NCBI GenBank assembly: GCA_019309565.1 | Contig: JAFDFZ010000037.1 | Location: 1-36,963, forward strand | From: Deltaproteobacteria bacterium | GTDB taxonomy: Bacteria; Desulfobacterota; Desulfobacteria; Desulfobacterales; SURF-15 | Reading direction: 5' to 3' | Length of the DNA stretch: 36,963 nt | Shown here: positions 6,463-14,455 of the stretch, piece by piece | How positions within the stretch are numbered: position 1 is the first letter of the stretch | Layout of the letters: the number at the start of each line of letters is the position of its first letter | Translations under genes and position numbers: made by a program | Notes under the pieces: generated by a model | Seen by the model: the letters and a program-made list of their open reading frames with translations, nothing else | The model's database searches: none | What the model was told of the DNA's origin: nothing

Positions 6463-8871
6463 CTACCTGCCCTTGGGGCTGGTTAAAGGATCAGATACGA
6501 TATCGGGAACTCTAAAAATAACCACCCCGTTATTTTCAAAAACGACCTTAAAGCGGGGATCTGCCCTAAGATCCCTGACAAAACCGGAAGGGTAGATCCC
6601 GAGGTTGATGAAATCGGGGTCTGCCTCGGCAATTAAGTGTTTTTTGATCACAACTGCGCCGATTCCAAAATCATGCAACATCTGGATCCGGGCATCATTA
6701 TCGGCTCGCCAAAATTCTCTCAATTGATAATTTAAATACCACTCATGACGAACTGGAAATAAACGATAATTTCCCTCTGGATACATAAAAATGACGGGTG
6801 GGGACGGAGGATGTTCTTGAAGAAACCCGATCGCCTCCTTGATTTCCGGGGTCACACGCCGAAGCTGGTAGACTTTCGCAAAAACATATCCTCCCTGCAA
6901 GACGGCAATGGCGGCGATGGTCGAAATGATCAACTTCGGTCTTGGAAGCTGGACGGTCCACTCGACAAAGGGGAGAATGACAAACAGGATCCCCGGGAGA
7001 AAAAATCTTGCATCTGGTGCGGTTCTAAGGAAAAACGCAGCGGAGACGAGGTAGAATATGCCGACGAAAAAAATCCAGCCGCTGGATTCCCGGGAAGCAA
7101 AAAAACTCTGTTTCTTTGTTTTTCGTATAGCAATGGAAACAATGCCGGTCAGCATCACCAGCCAAAGAATCGCTCCGCCATACACGAAGTAGTTTTCGGC
7201 GATTCGAAGGTCTCCGGGATGGTTGGCAATGATTTCCACTTCATACGGGGTAACTTTCAATCCGGTTTCCTGGTTCTGCGTATTTTTCCCGAGTCTTATA
7301 CGGCTGTTTTTTTTACCTTTCGGCACAGGTAATCCATTTTTTTTGATTTCCCTGCGCATCGCAGGCGGTTTTTTACCCCGTTTGGACGGGTTCCCATCCT
7401 CAAGTATTTTTGAGAAATTGTATTTTATCTGATTCATCACTTTTCTGGCGGAAACGATGGGATAGAAAGGTATTCCGGAACCCCGCTGGATGGTATCTCC
7501 AAGTATCCACGTAAAGGAAAGAATGACGATACAGGCTGTCGAGATTCTGACGATTGCGGATACCTTACGGCTTCCGTGAAAATTCCATACCGCAAACAAA
7601 ATCAAATAAACCGGCAAGAACAACAGGGCCGAAATCTTGAATCCGACAGCAAGGCAAAGAAAGAACAGACTTAGGAACCATCTTCTTTTGTATAAGAAAT
7701 AAAAGGAAGTGACGATTTGTGCTGTCATCGGGATATCCTGGTAAAAGACTACGGAAAATATGACGGCAACCGGCAGGGTGGCAATTAAAATGATATAGAG
7801 CAGGGCAGCCCGGTTCTCTATGCCACCGCGAGTTTTCGCCAGAAGGTAGGCAAAAACGAGGAGCTGCCCCCAAAACAAGGCCTGGTAAAGCTGAATGACA
7901 TAGAAATTTCCGCCCGAGATTCGATAAAGGATCGCCCCGATGTAGTGCCACAAGAAGCTATGAGGGTATCGCCGCCTTTCGATTTCCCCGTAACCCGTAC
8001 GGATTTCGGCAAAGAAATTCGCCTTTGAAAGATTCTGGGACTGCTTGACAAGCATGTAATAATGGGTAACTTCATCTCCGACCATCGGTTGAGGGGCCAG
8101 CCACCCGATGATCAATGCAGCGGCCGTGACCATCGAAATCATGATGGGGACAGCCACCTGGGTTCCACGCAGGGTTCGGTGTTGCAACCCAATTTTTTCT
8201 GGACTCGCCGGTTCATATTCAATGAGCACCTGTTCCGGAATTTCGGACTCGGGTCCTTCTCTGGTTTCCTTTTCCCTTCTACCTTCCAGTATTTTCCTCA
8301 GTTTCCGGACTTCTACTTCAAGCAATGCGTACCTTTGGGCGATCCGGGACTGGTTCTTTTGATACCGAGAAAGGGATATGGAAAAATGAAAGGCAATAAG
8401 CAAAAGAAATGTAAAGACAATTCCGACAACGAGTGATACGTAATCTGTACCCAATACTGCACGAAACAGGTTGAGGATTTTTGGAAAAAAGGCAACCGCA
8501 AGAATAATTCCACTCGTAGCTACCCACAAAATCGCATACTGCTCTCGAAGGTGAGAGCGTCGAATCGCCTCGATAGTGATCAGGATCACCAGCAGGCTGA
8601 AAAGAATCATAAGGGTTCGGACCCGGATGACAGGATCGGTTTTAGCCAAAAAATAGATGATACCTGGTTTAAAGGCAACCACAACTAGGCCCAGACCCAT
8701 GCAGACGACCAGAAACGAGTAAAGGGGTTTTAGCCGCCGATCCCACCAGGCAACAATGCCCAAAAACACGGACATCAGCCCGAAAAAGGCAACCAGAATG
8801 CGAGGGAGGGTCGTACCGAGCCATCTTGCAATGAATTGGAAAATCGGATCGATTATTTCAACGATATCCAT
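6463..8871 (-). CDS. DUF2304 domain fused to a GT-C-like membrane glycosyltransferase
   Basis: An 802-residue protein in two parts. Residues about 20-200 look like DUF2304: three helices, the LREQYAILW motif at 108-116, then a helix leading into a cytoplasmic coiled segment (about 165-200). DUF2304 proteins are normally stand-alone, of 110-130 residues, and encoded beside DPM-like GT2 genes. Residues about 240-802 form a polytopic domain with the GT-C signature GDEVTHY at 265-271 on the first external loop, a YPHSFLWHY element, and a soluble C-terminal domain after about residue 690. The charged linker (about 195-240) joins the parts without a stop. The ATG at 8871 overlaps the end of the GT2 gene by 14 bases, so expression of the two is coupled. 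The likely role is transfer of a lipid-linked sugar at the outer face of the membrane. Confidence 0.78.
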   Translation of the reverse strand: MDIVEIIDPIFQFIARWLGTTLPRILVAFFGLMSVFLGIVAWWDRRLKPLYSFLVVCMGLGLVVVAFKPGIIYFLAKTDPVIRVRTLMILFSLLVILITIEAIRRSHLREQYAILWVATSGIILAVAFFPKILNLFRAVLGTDYVSLVVGIVFTFLLLIAFHFSISLSRYQKNQSRIAQRYALLEVEVRKLRKILEGRREKETREGPESEIPEQVLIEYEPASPEKIGLQHRTLRGTQVAVPIMISMVTAAALIIGWLAPQPMVGDEVTHYYMLVKQSQNLSKANFFAEIRTGYGEIERRRYPHSFLWHYIGAILYRISGGNFYVIQLYQALFWGQLLVFAYLLAKTRGGIENRAALLYIILIATLPVAVIFSVVFYQDIPMTAQIVTSFYFLYKRRWFLSLFFLCLAVGFKISALLFLPVYLILFAVWNFHGSRKVSAIVRISTACIVILSFTWILGDTIQRGSGIPFYPIVSARKVMNQIKYNFSKILEDGNPSKRGKKPPAMRREIKKNGLPVPKGKKNSRIRLGKNTQNQETGLKVTPYEVEIIANHPGDLRIAENYFVYGGAILWLVMLTGIVSIAIRKTKKQSFFASRESSGWIFFVGIFYLVSAAFFLRTAPDARFFLPGILFVILPFVEWTVQLPRPKLIISTIAAIAVLQGGYVFAKVYQLRRVTPEIKEAIGFLQEHPPSPPVIFMYPEGNYRLFPVRHEWYLNYQLREFWRADNDARIQMLHDFGIGAVVIKKHLIAEADPDFINLGIYPSGFVRDLRADPRFKVVFENNGVVIFRVPDIVSDPLTSPKGR

Positions 8872-9622
8872 GCGATACTCGTACCTGTGATTTTTCGAAC
8901 CGCTTATTTAACGGTCGCAGTCGATTTACGGCGAGCGCAAGGCCGACCTTTAGCATGTAGTAGACGGCGCCCCACCCGTAAATTTTCGATGTCCCTGAGG
9001 TCCTGGGCCGGAAAGCTACCGGAATTTCCCGGTAGGTGTACCCATGTCGCCGCATCAGGGCAATGGCCTCGGGCTCCGGGTATTCGGAAGGATAATCATG
9101 TGCAAAATAATAGAGAAGATTCCTGTTGATAATCCAGAATCCGGAGGTCGGATCGGTAACCCTGGTTCTGCATATTACAGACAAAAAGAGGGAAAGGAGC
9201 TTGATCCCCAACGCTCGCATGGGTGTGTTGGAATACGTCGGGTTTTCGACATACCGGGATCCTACAACCAGGTCGACGTTGTGACGCGTTATGGCGGCGA
9301 TCAGTTTCGGAATTTCACTCGGTGGATGTTGTCCATCGGCATCGATACGAATCACCAAGTCATACCCTTTTTCATAGGCATACTTGAAACCTGCCTGCAC
9401 AGCATCACCGACTCCCAGGTTGCAAGGCAGGTCAATTACGCATAAGTTTCTTAATCGTGCCAGACGGGCCGTTTCATCTGTAGAGCCGTCGTTGATCAAG
9501 ATCACATCCAGATCAGGCACGTGCTCATTGAGTTCATCGACAAGGGTTCCGATCGATCCTTCCTCGTTGAAAGCCGGAATGATAACGGCAATTCTGTAAG
9601 GTTTACCGTCCTTTTTTCTCAC
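8858..9622 (-). CDS. Polyprenyl-phosphate sugar synthase-like GT2 (DPM1/GtrB type)
   Basis: A 254-residue GT-A enzyme that probably moves a hexose from an NDP-sugar to polyprenyl phosphate on the cytoplasmic membrane face. IPAFNEEGSIG at about 15-25, NDGSTDET at 44-51 and DADGQHPP at 94-101 are the hallmark motifs of DPM1/GtrB-like enzymes, followed by VGSRYV, an amphipathic stretch near 140-150 and TSGFWIINR. No C-terminal transmembrane pair is present, so membrane association would be peripheral or through the neighbouring DUF2304 protein, whose gene overlaps this one by 14 bases. The start is the GTG at 9622, with a purine-rich AAGAGA about 10 bases upstream. It is intact, unlike the related fragment at 4300-4560. 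Confidence 0.87.
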   Translation of the reverse strand: MRKKDGKPYRIAVIIPAFNEEGSIGTLVDELNEHVPDLDVILINDGSTDETARLARLRNLCVIDLPCNLGVGDAVQAGFKYAYEKGYDLVIRIDADGQHPPSEIPKLIAAITRHNVDLVVGSRYVENPTYSNTPMRALGIKLLSLFLSVICRTRVTDPTSGFWIINRNLLYYFAHDYPSEYPEPEAIALMRRHGYTYREIPVAFRPRTSGTSKIYGWGAVYYMLKVGLALAVNRLRPLNKRFEKSQVRVSHGYR

Positions 9623-9663
9623 AGAGATATCTCTTATAACAGTTTCACGGTTTATGTTTTAAA

Positions 9664-9957
9664 TCATAACCCTCTTATTTCAATCGAACTTATTCTATAG
9701 ACACCATTTAAGTCACCAGGGTCAAGACGAATTGATCCAGTGATTTCATCAAGCGGCAGGAAGAAGTATATTGTATTCATTCCTTTCCTGGTCGCCACTT
9801 TTAGGCTCTTTCTTTCTTTATATTCAGGACTTTTTTTGTCCTGTAATAAAGCTGAACAGTTGTGTCCAGAGGGCTGAACAACAAGCCGGCTCTTTTTTCC
9901 TGACCATCTATTCGGTTTCCTATTTATGCCGGTCCAAAAAAATAATCGGCTGTTCAT
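9664..9957 (-). CDS. Small orphan beta-sandwich protein, possibly a gene fragment
   Basis: A 97-residue open frame whose ATG shares a base with the preceding stop (TAATG), so it would be translationally coupled. The sequence is beta-rich with no signal peptide or membrane helix. The region SRLFFWTGI near the N terminus and the end FFLPLDEITGSIRLDPGD, then YRISSIEIRG, match the pattern of a beta-sandwich module. That module also appears in the 907-residue ligase-type protein (44-137, with FRLDP) and, more weakly, in the three-domain glycosyltransferase (about 236-310, with LRFDP). The module normally sits within larger membrane or transferase proteins, so this stand-alone copy may be a remnant of a truncated gene. 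It may also be a small accessory protein. Without it, the 334 bases at 9623-9956 would hold nothing recognisable. Confidence 0.5.
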   Translation of the reverse strand: MNSRLFFWTGINRKPNRWSGKKSRLVVQPSGHNCSALLQDKKSPEYKERKSLKVATRKGMNTIYFFLPLDEITGSIRLDPGDLNGVYRISSIEIRGL

Positions 9958-11345
9958 TAACGAAGAAATGGAATCAGTCTGCTGAACTCCTCGTTGGCTT
10001 TTTCTTGCTCTTCAGGTTTGGCATAACGGCCATGCGGGCTATTGTGTTTTTGAAAAATATCCTGTGTCCAGATCTCACCTTTTTTTATAGCAATATTTTT
10101 TATAAAATCATTCAGCTTTTGTGTGGCGTTTAAAAAACCGGTATTTGTTAAAGCCCATTGACGCGGTTGAAATCGGTGATAGTTTCGGGTCATGTGCAAA
10201 ATAGCTTCCGGGAGTTCATTGTCATCTGCCAAAATGCCCGTGCTCGCATTTATGTGATCACGATTTACCCCCCTATTTTTTTTTGAAAGTATTACAGGAA
10301 CATCTGAAAAGAAACATTCATAAATTCCCCGGTTTGCCCCTTCCTCCTTGCTAAGCAGAATGCCAACCTTTGACTTTTTAATAATCTGCAATACTTCATT
10401 GTGTGGAATCCGATCGAAAAAATCGGTGATAGCCCGAAGACCGTATTTTTCACACTCTTTTGCAATGTCCGAGCATTGCGCGTTTTCGATTGGGTATCCA
10501 ATCAGTGCCAGTCTCTTGATGTGTTTCTTTATTGGTTGAATGGACTGAAAGAGGAGTCGATGTCGTTTCCATGGCAACCAGTTGGCGATCATCACAAGAT
10601 CATAAATTTTCTTTTCCTGCGAGTCTCCGGAAAAAAGATTCACATTTGTCCAATCCCCTGCGCCGAGCCGGATCGGGAAAAAGTTATGATTCAATTTTTG
10701 AATGTAGTCAAAGTCAGGTTTATATTGCGATTGAAATATCACCTCCGTGTCGAGCCCAAAACACAAAAAAAACATCGGGTTTTGGTACCCGGATGTACTC
10801 GGCTCGATGACGAATCGATAGTATTTAGCTAACCGTTCGATATCATAAATGGCCGCAAATTTCTTGATCCCTTCATCGTAGTTGATCAGAAGCACCCCTT
10901 TTTCTTTTCTACTGATGAACGGTTTCAATACGAGCAGCTCGCCCTGGCGGTTAAAATCTTCGTTTTCCTTCGGGTAACGAATTCGAACCAGATTGTACAG
11001 CCCGAAACTCTTGAACTGACTCCTATAGCATTCAGCCTCCCTTGATCTGGAATATGCATCAAGTACCTTGTTGATGGAAGAATTCAAGATATTGTCAAAT
11101 ACAAATTTTTGAAAAATCCGGCGATAATGATACGATGCTTCTCCTCTAACAGACGGTACGGTGTCCCGTTCGAATCGAAGCAGAGCAGAAAGAGCCCTAT
11201 AAGTATCGCCAACATAGGAATAATAATGAAACCTGACAAGTGCTTGACTAAACAAAATGCTCCTAAAAATGGGAACTTTTAGGATAGCTCCTTTTTTATC
11301 GTACAGAAAATAACGAAGAGTATCTAAAAGCTTATGAGCTGTCAT
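9957..11345 (-). CDS. GT-B fold glycosyltransferase (GT4-like)
   Basis: A 462-residue protein whose C-terminal half (about 245-440) has the features of a GT4 nucleotide-sugar-binding domain: VMIANWLPWKRH near 251-262 (the phosphate-binding basic residues), KRLALIGYP near 277-285, and GILLSKEEGANRGIYECF near 328-345, which carries the E-x7-E motif in the form E(GANRGIY)E. The N-terminal 240 residues are less conserved and presumably bind the acceptor. The ATG at 11345 overlaps the preceding GT2 gene by 14 bases. The protein is probably cytoplasmic and retaining, with an unknown substrate. Confidence 0.78.
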   Translation of the reverse strand: MTAHKLLDTLRYFLYDKKGAILKVPIFRSILFSQALVRFHYYSYVGDTYRALSALLRFERDTVPSVRGEASYHYRRIFQKFVFDNILNSSINKVLDAYSRSREAECYRSQFKSFGLYNLVRIRYPKENEDFNRQGELLVLKPFISRKEKGVLLINYDEGIKKFAAIYDIERLAKYYRFVIEPSTSGYQNPMFFLCFGLDTEVIFQSQYKPDFDYIQKLNHNFFPIRLGAGDWTNVNLFSGDSQEKKIYDLVMIANWLPWKRHRLLFQSIQPIKKHIKRLALIGYPIENAQCSDIAKECEKYGLRAITDFFDRIPHNEVLQIIKKSKVGILLSKEEGANRGIYECFFSDVPVILSKKNRGVNRDHINASTGILADDNELPEAILHMTRNYHRFQPRQWALTNTGFLNATQKLNDFIKNIAIKKGEIWTQDIFQKHNSPHGRYAKPEEQEKANEEFSRLIPFLR

Positions 11346-12294
11346 CTGCAGAATACTTTTTTTTCAACAATCGCGTCCACACACCCATCTGGTACGAAAG
11401 ACGGCTCAAAAAAATAAATGGACTAAAGAGGAATATTCTCGGTTCGCCTCGACTGTGTTCCAAGATCCAGAAAACGGTCAATGCAACCGCGTAGGGCAGC
11501 ATCGCGATTGGATATATGAAAGGGTGTTTAAATTTCAGGAGGATCAAGGCAGCCGGGGACATTTGTTTTTTGTGTCTTTCCTGAACAAACAGACCGGATC
11601 GATACCCGGATTTGAAACCCATCGAAAGAATCCCCAAAAGGCTATCCCTTTGGTGGTCATGCAGCACCTCGATACATGGATCGAACCGACACAGCCACCC
11701 ATTTTTCTCAAGTTTTATGCTGATATCCCAATCTTCCGATGCAAGCAGACTTTCCTCAAACCCATTGACATCGAAAAACGCTTCCTTTCTAATAGCAAGG
11801 GCGGCAGAACCCAAGTGGCCGTAAAATCCTGATTTATGCTGGTAACGTGAAAAAAGTGCATAATCGGCACACCGATCCCAAAAGGTGCCCTTGATACCGG
11901 CCACCCGGCATCCCATGGCACCGACTTTTCGGTTATCACAAAAAAGATGATATGTGTATTCAAGCCAGGAAGGTGGGGGAATGCAATCATCATCGACGAA
12001 AAAAAGGATTTCTCCGGATGCATGTTTGGCTCCGATATTTCTCATTTTTCCCGGAGGAAACAGCCGATTGGTTGTTATTTTTTTGATGCTTGATGCGGGA
12101 GGTATATCGAATACCCTATCCGAAGGGACAACCAGTATGATTTCATATCGATTCTCTGGAATTGATTGGGTGAGGAGAGCACCAAGGGTATTTCGTAATG
12201 TTTCGTTCCGGCTTGCAGGAACAATGACACTCATCTGCGGTAAAGCCAGAGGCCCTTCCCTATGTCTCTGGGGATGTCCCGTTTGCGGCGCCAT
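11332..12294 (-). CDS. GT2 family glycosyltransferase with C-terminal hydrophobic segment
   Basis: A 320-residue GT-A protein. VIVPASRNETLRNTL near 23-37 is the start of the nucleotide-binding region, LVVPSD follows near 54-59, PPGKMRNIGAKHASG lies near 80-94 and VDDDC near 100-104 is the metal-binding motif. The pair LGSAALAIRK and ASEDWD (about 165-190) matches the acceptor/catalytic region. A hydrophobic helix near 265-280 suggests membrane association. The true start is the ATG at 12294, giving a TGATG junction with the preceding gene. A TTG one codon earlier is also in frame. Its substrate is unknown. Confidence 0.85.
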   Translation of the reverse strand: MAPQTGHPQRHREGPLALPQMSVIVPASRNETLRNTLGALLTQSIPENRYEIILVVPSDRVFDIPPASSIKKITTNRLFPPGKMRNIGAKHASGEILFFVDDDCIPPPSWLEYTYHLFCDNRKVGAMGCRVAGIKGTFWDRCADYALFSRYQHKSGFYGHLGSAALAIRKEAFFDVNGFEESLLASEDWDISIKLEKNGWLCRFDPCIEVLHDHQRDSLLGILSMGFKSGYRSGLFVQERHKKQMSPAALILLKFKHPFIYPIAMLPYAVALTVFWILEHSRGEPRIFLFSPFIFLSRLSYQMGVWTRLLKKKYSADDSS

Positions 12295-13277
12295 CAATTA
12301 CGGGTAAACCGTTCGGGACGTTGGCAGTCCGTACGCCACAAGGACCCAAGCAAGTAACCCAAACAATAGAACATGTATGTTCTGCCCCAAATTCTTTTTT
12401 TCTTTGAACTCGACAAGCCCAGGGCATACGTGGTGTTCTGGATGAGCCGTTGAAAGCGTTCACGATGGAACTTGCCGTGCAGGTCAGATTTTTCAGATTC
12501 CCCTGCCAAATCTTGATTTCTGGACAGTGTTCTTCCCATTATGGAATCGGAAATGCCTCCCCAAAAATACCGCCGGTAAAACCAACCCGGTCGAAGCCGT
12601 GTGCTTGAAACGTGGTGCCAGACGGATATATCCGGGTGATAAAAAAGGACACCTCCTTTCTGTTGGATCCTTTTCTGAAGCTGGGTTTCTTCTCCGGATA
12701 GGAGCCGGCGTCCTTTTCTTCCTAAATTTTCATCGAACCCCCCAAGCGCTTCTAATGTCCTCCTTTGAAAAATGCTGTTTCCACCGCCGAGCCTCTGGTT
12801 GTTATCGAGTTTGCAAGGCCTGTCCCCCCAATACACCTTTCCCAGGGGTACGCACATTTCTTCATTCACCCATTCCGGGCGAGGTTTTTCCCAATCCAGC
12901 AAAATCGGCCCTCCGACCCAGTCCGGTGTTGGTCGGCAGATTTGAAAAGCCTTTATTGTATAAGATACCCATTTCCGGGAAGCTGTGGCATCGTCATCGA
13001 TATAGCCCACGTAATCGCCCGCTGCATTTTTCCACCCGCAATTTCTTGCCCGTGACAGCCCGGATATTGGCTCGTGGACGTATCTCAGAAGGCCGCCGGA
13101 TCGATATTGATCAACGAGTTTTTCACAACGAGGTCTTGGCCCGTTGTCCACGATTAAAATTTCGTAGTTGGTTTTCGGCTCCTCCTGATCCATCAAGCTC
13201 TCGAGGCATTTTGAAAATAATACCGGTCGATCTCCTCGGGTACAAATTACTGCCGTTAAGATAGGGCGAGAGGACAT
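12294..13277 (-). CDS. GT2 family glycosyltransferase
   Basis: A 327-residue GT-A enzyme. ICTRGDRP near 11-18 and IVDNGP near 42-47 form the nucleotide-binding face, and GLSRARNCGWKNAAGDYVGY leads to the metal-binding IDDDA at 93-97. GGGNSIFQRR and SGEETQLQKR follow at about 160-200, the usual order of acceptor and catalytic motifs in GT2 family enzymes that add sugars to polysaccharide repeats. A basic, weakly hydrophobic tail may sit on the membrane. The ATG at 13277 lies 2 bases after the stop of the radical SAM gene, and the gene ends in a TGATG overlap with the next GT2, so three genes here are tightly coupled. Confidence 0.86.
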   Translation of the reverse strand: MSSRPILTAVICTRGDRPVLFSKCLESLMDQEEPKTNYEILIVDNGPRPRCEKLVDQYRSGGLLRYVHEPISGLSRARNCGWKNAAGDYVGYIDDDATASRKWVSYTIKAFQICRPTPDWVGGPILLDWEKPRPEWVNEEMCVPLGKVYWGDRPCKLDNNQRLGGGNSIFQRRTLEALGGFDENLGRKGRRLLSGEETQLQKRIQQKGGVLFYHPDISVWHHVSSTRLRPGWFYRRYFWGGISDSIMGRTLSRNQDLAGESEKSDLHGKFHRERFQRLIQNTTYALGLSSSKKKRIWGRTYMFYCLGYLLGSLWRTDCQRPERFTRN

Positions 13278-13279
13278 GA

Positions 13280-14455
13280 TTACAATTCTTTTTCGGAACT
13301 CTCAGCAATAGACCAGTCCATGATATGTACACGTTTTTCCTTCGGCCCCAGCCAGTTGATCGAATTGCCACAGCAACGGCACTCCGGGACGAATTCGTCT
13401 GATTCAAAGTTTTCCAGGTTGGTCCGCCTGAGTGTTTGCCAAAAATGGTTGTTCCAGAATTCATCGACGTTCTGGACCAGAAGGTTTCCACAATGATACA
13501 TGTTATTATCAACCTTGTGTTTAAACAAGATTTCGCTTCCGGCGCAAGGAAAGATGTCTCCGTTTGTGTTGACGAAAACAGATTTCCAGGGTTCGGTGCA
13601 TTTCCGTGATACAAGATGGTTATCTGAAAAAAGGGGTTCATGTTCAAATCCGATTCCCATTTTTTTTGCGGTTTTTTCGGCAGTTTTGATATATTGATCG
13701 CTCAGTTCCTGGTGGTAAAACAAGGATTGGCGTGCGTCGATCCTGTGCTCCCTCCCCTGCTTTACCCGAAAGGATTCAGGATAAACTCGAACGTAGAGCG
13801 TTTTCACCTTGTCGACCCGGAGCGATCCGGCAAGGCGAACGAACTCCACCAGTTCACGGATGTTTTGATCCATAAGGATCATGGACATGGATATCTTCGA
13901 TTTACTCCTGCACTTGCGACGTGTGTCCACTAAAGCCTGAATATTGGATATCACCTGGTCAAATGCTTGAACCCCGGATATTTGCTGATAGGTTCCCTTC
14001 CTTGCCGCGTTGACGGACACGAGAAAATGGACGCGGTTTCGCAGCAAACGTTCACAAGCCTGCATGTCCGTTTTGATCATGTTTGTAATGACGGTGTGTT
14101 GAATCACAGGGTCTAATTGGTGCGTATATTCAGCGATATCCGCCAATTCCGGATTCAGAAAAGGCTCTCCACCACCGCCGTAAATGAGGTCCACCACTCC
14201 TTCCATGTTCAAATGCCCGTATATGATCCGGACTTTCTCCAGGGTCAGCCGTTCTCCTGTGCCGAGGGTCCTGTAATCGTGGCCGCACATGATGCACTGC
14301 GAATTGCAGGAATCCACCATCATCAGGTTGATCGAGCTGGGCCCGAATGACAAAACGGTATGGCCTTCCTTCACCGCCTTGTTGACCCGTCGATGCATCT
14401 TTTTAAGTCTGATTAAAGATTTTGCGCGCAGGTAATAATCTTCCGATCGGTTCAT
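13280..14455 (-). CDS. Radical SAM protein with SPASM-like C-terminal cysteine domain
   Basis: A 391-residue enzyme with the [4Fe-4S]/SAM motif CNSQCIMC at residues 50-57 (C-x3-C-x2-C), a GGGGEP SAM-binding motif near 93-98, and a TIM-barrel-like body. A C-terminal set of cysteines (KCTEPW, FPCAG, YHCGN, then PECRCCGN) resembles SPASM/Twitch auxiliary cluster domains. Members catalyse radical modifications of peptides, sugars or cofactors. Flanked on both sides by glycosyltransferases, this one may alter a sugar or a lipid carrier, but the substrate is not evident. I chose the ATG at 14455 because it forms an ATGA overlap with the upstream gene. The open frame runs back to 14611 inside that gene and would begin before any conserved sequence. 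Confidence 0.85.
   Translation of the reverse strand: MNRSEDYYLRAKSLIRLKKMHRRVNKAVKEGHTVLSFGPSSINLMMVDSCNSQCIMCGHDYRTLGTGERLTLEKVRIIYGHLNMEGVVDLIYGGGGEPFLNPELADIAEYTHQLDPVIQHTVITNMIKTDMQACERLLRNRVHFLVSVNAARKGTYQQISGVQAFDQVISNIQALVDTRRKCRSKSKISMSMILMDQNIRELVEFVRLAGSLRVDKVKTLYVRVYPESFRVKQGREHRIDARQSLFYHQELSDQYIKTAEKTAKKMGIGFEHEPLFSDNHLVSRKCTEPWKSVFVNTNGDIFPCAGSEILFKHKVDNNMYHCGNLLVQNVDEFWNNHFWQTLRRTNLENFESDEFVPECRCCGNSINWLGPKEKRVHIMDWSIAESSEKEL

Noticed and set aside
12527..13264. Plus-strand open frame of 245 codons
   Set aside because: It is fully antisense to the GT2 gene at 12294-13277, whose IDDD and GEE motifs are clear. The plus frame shows no family features and is a codon-bias shadow.
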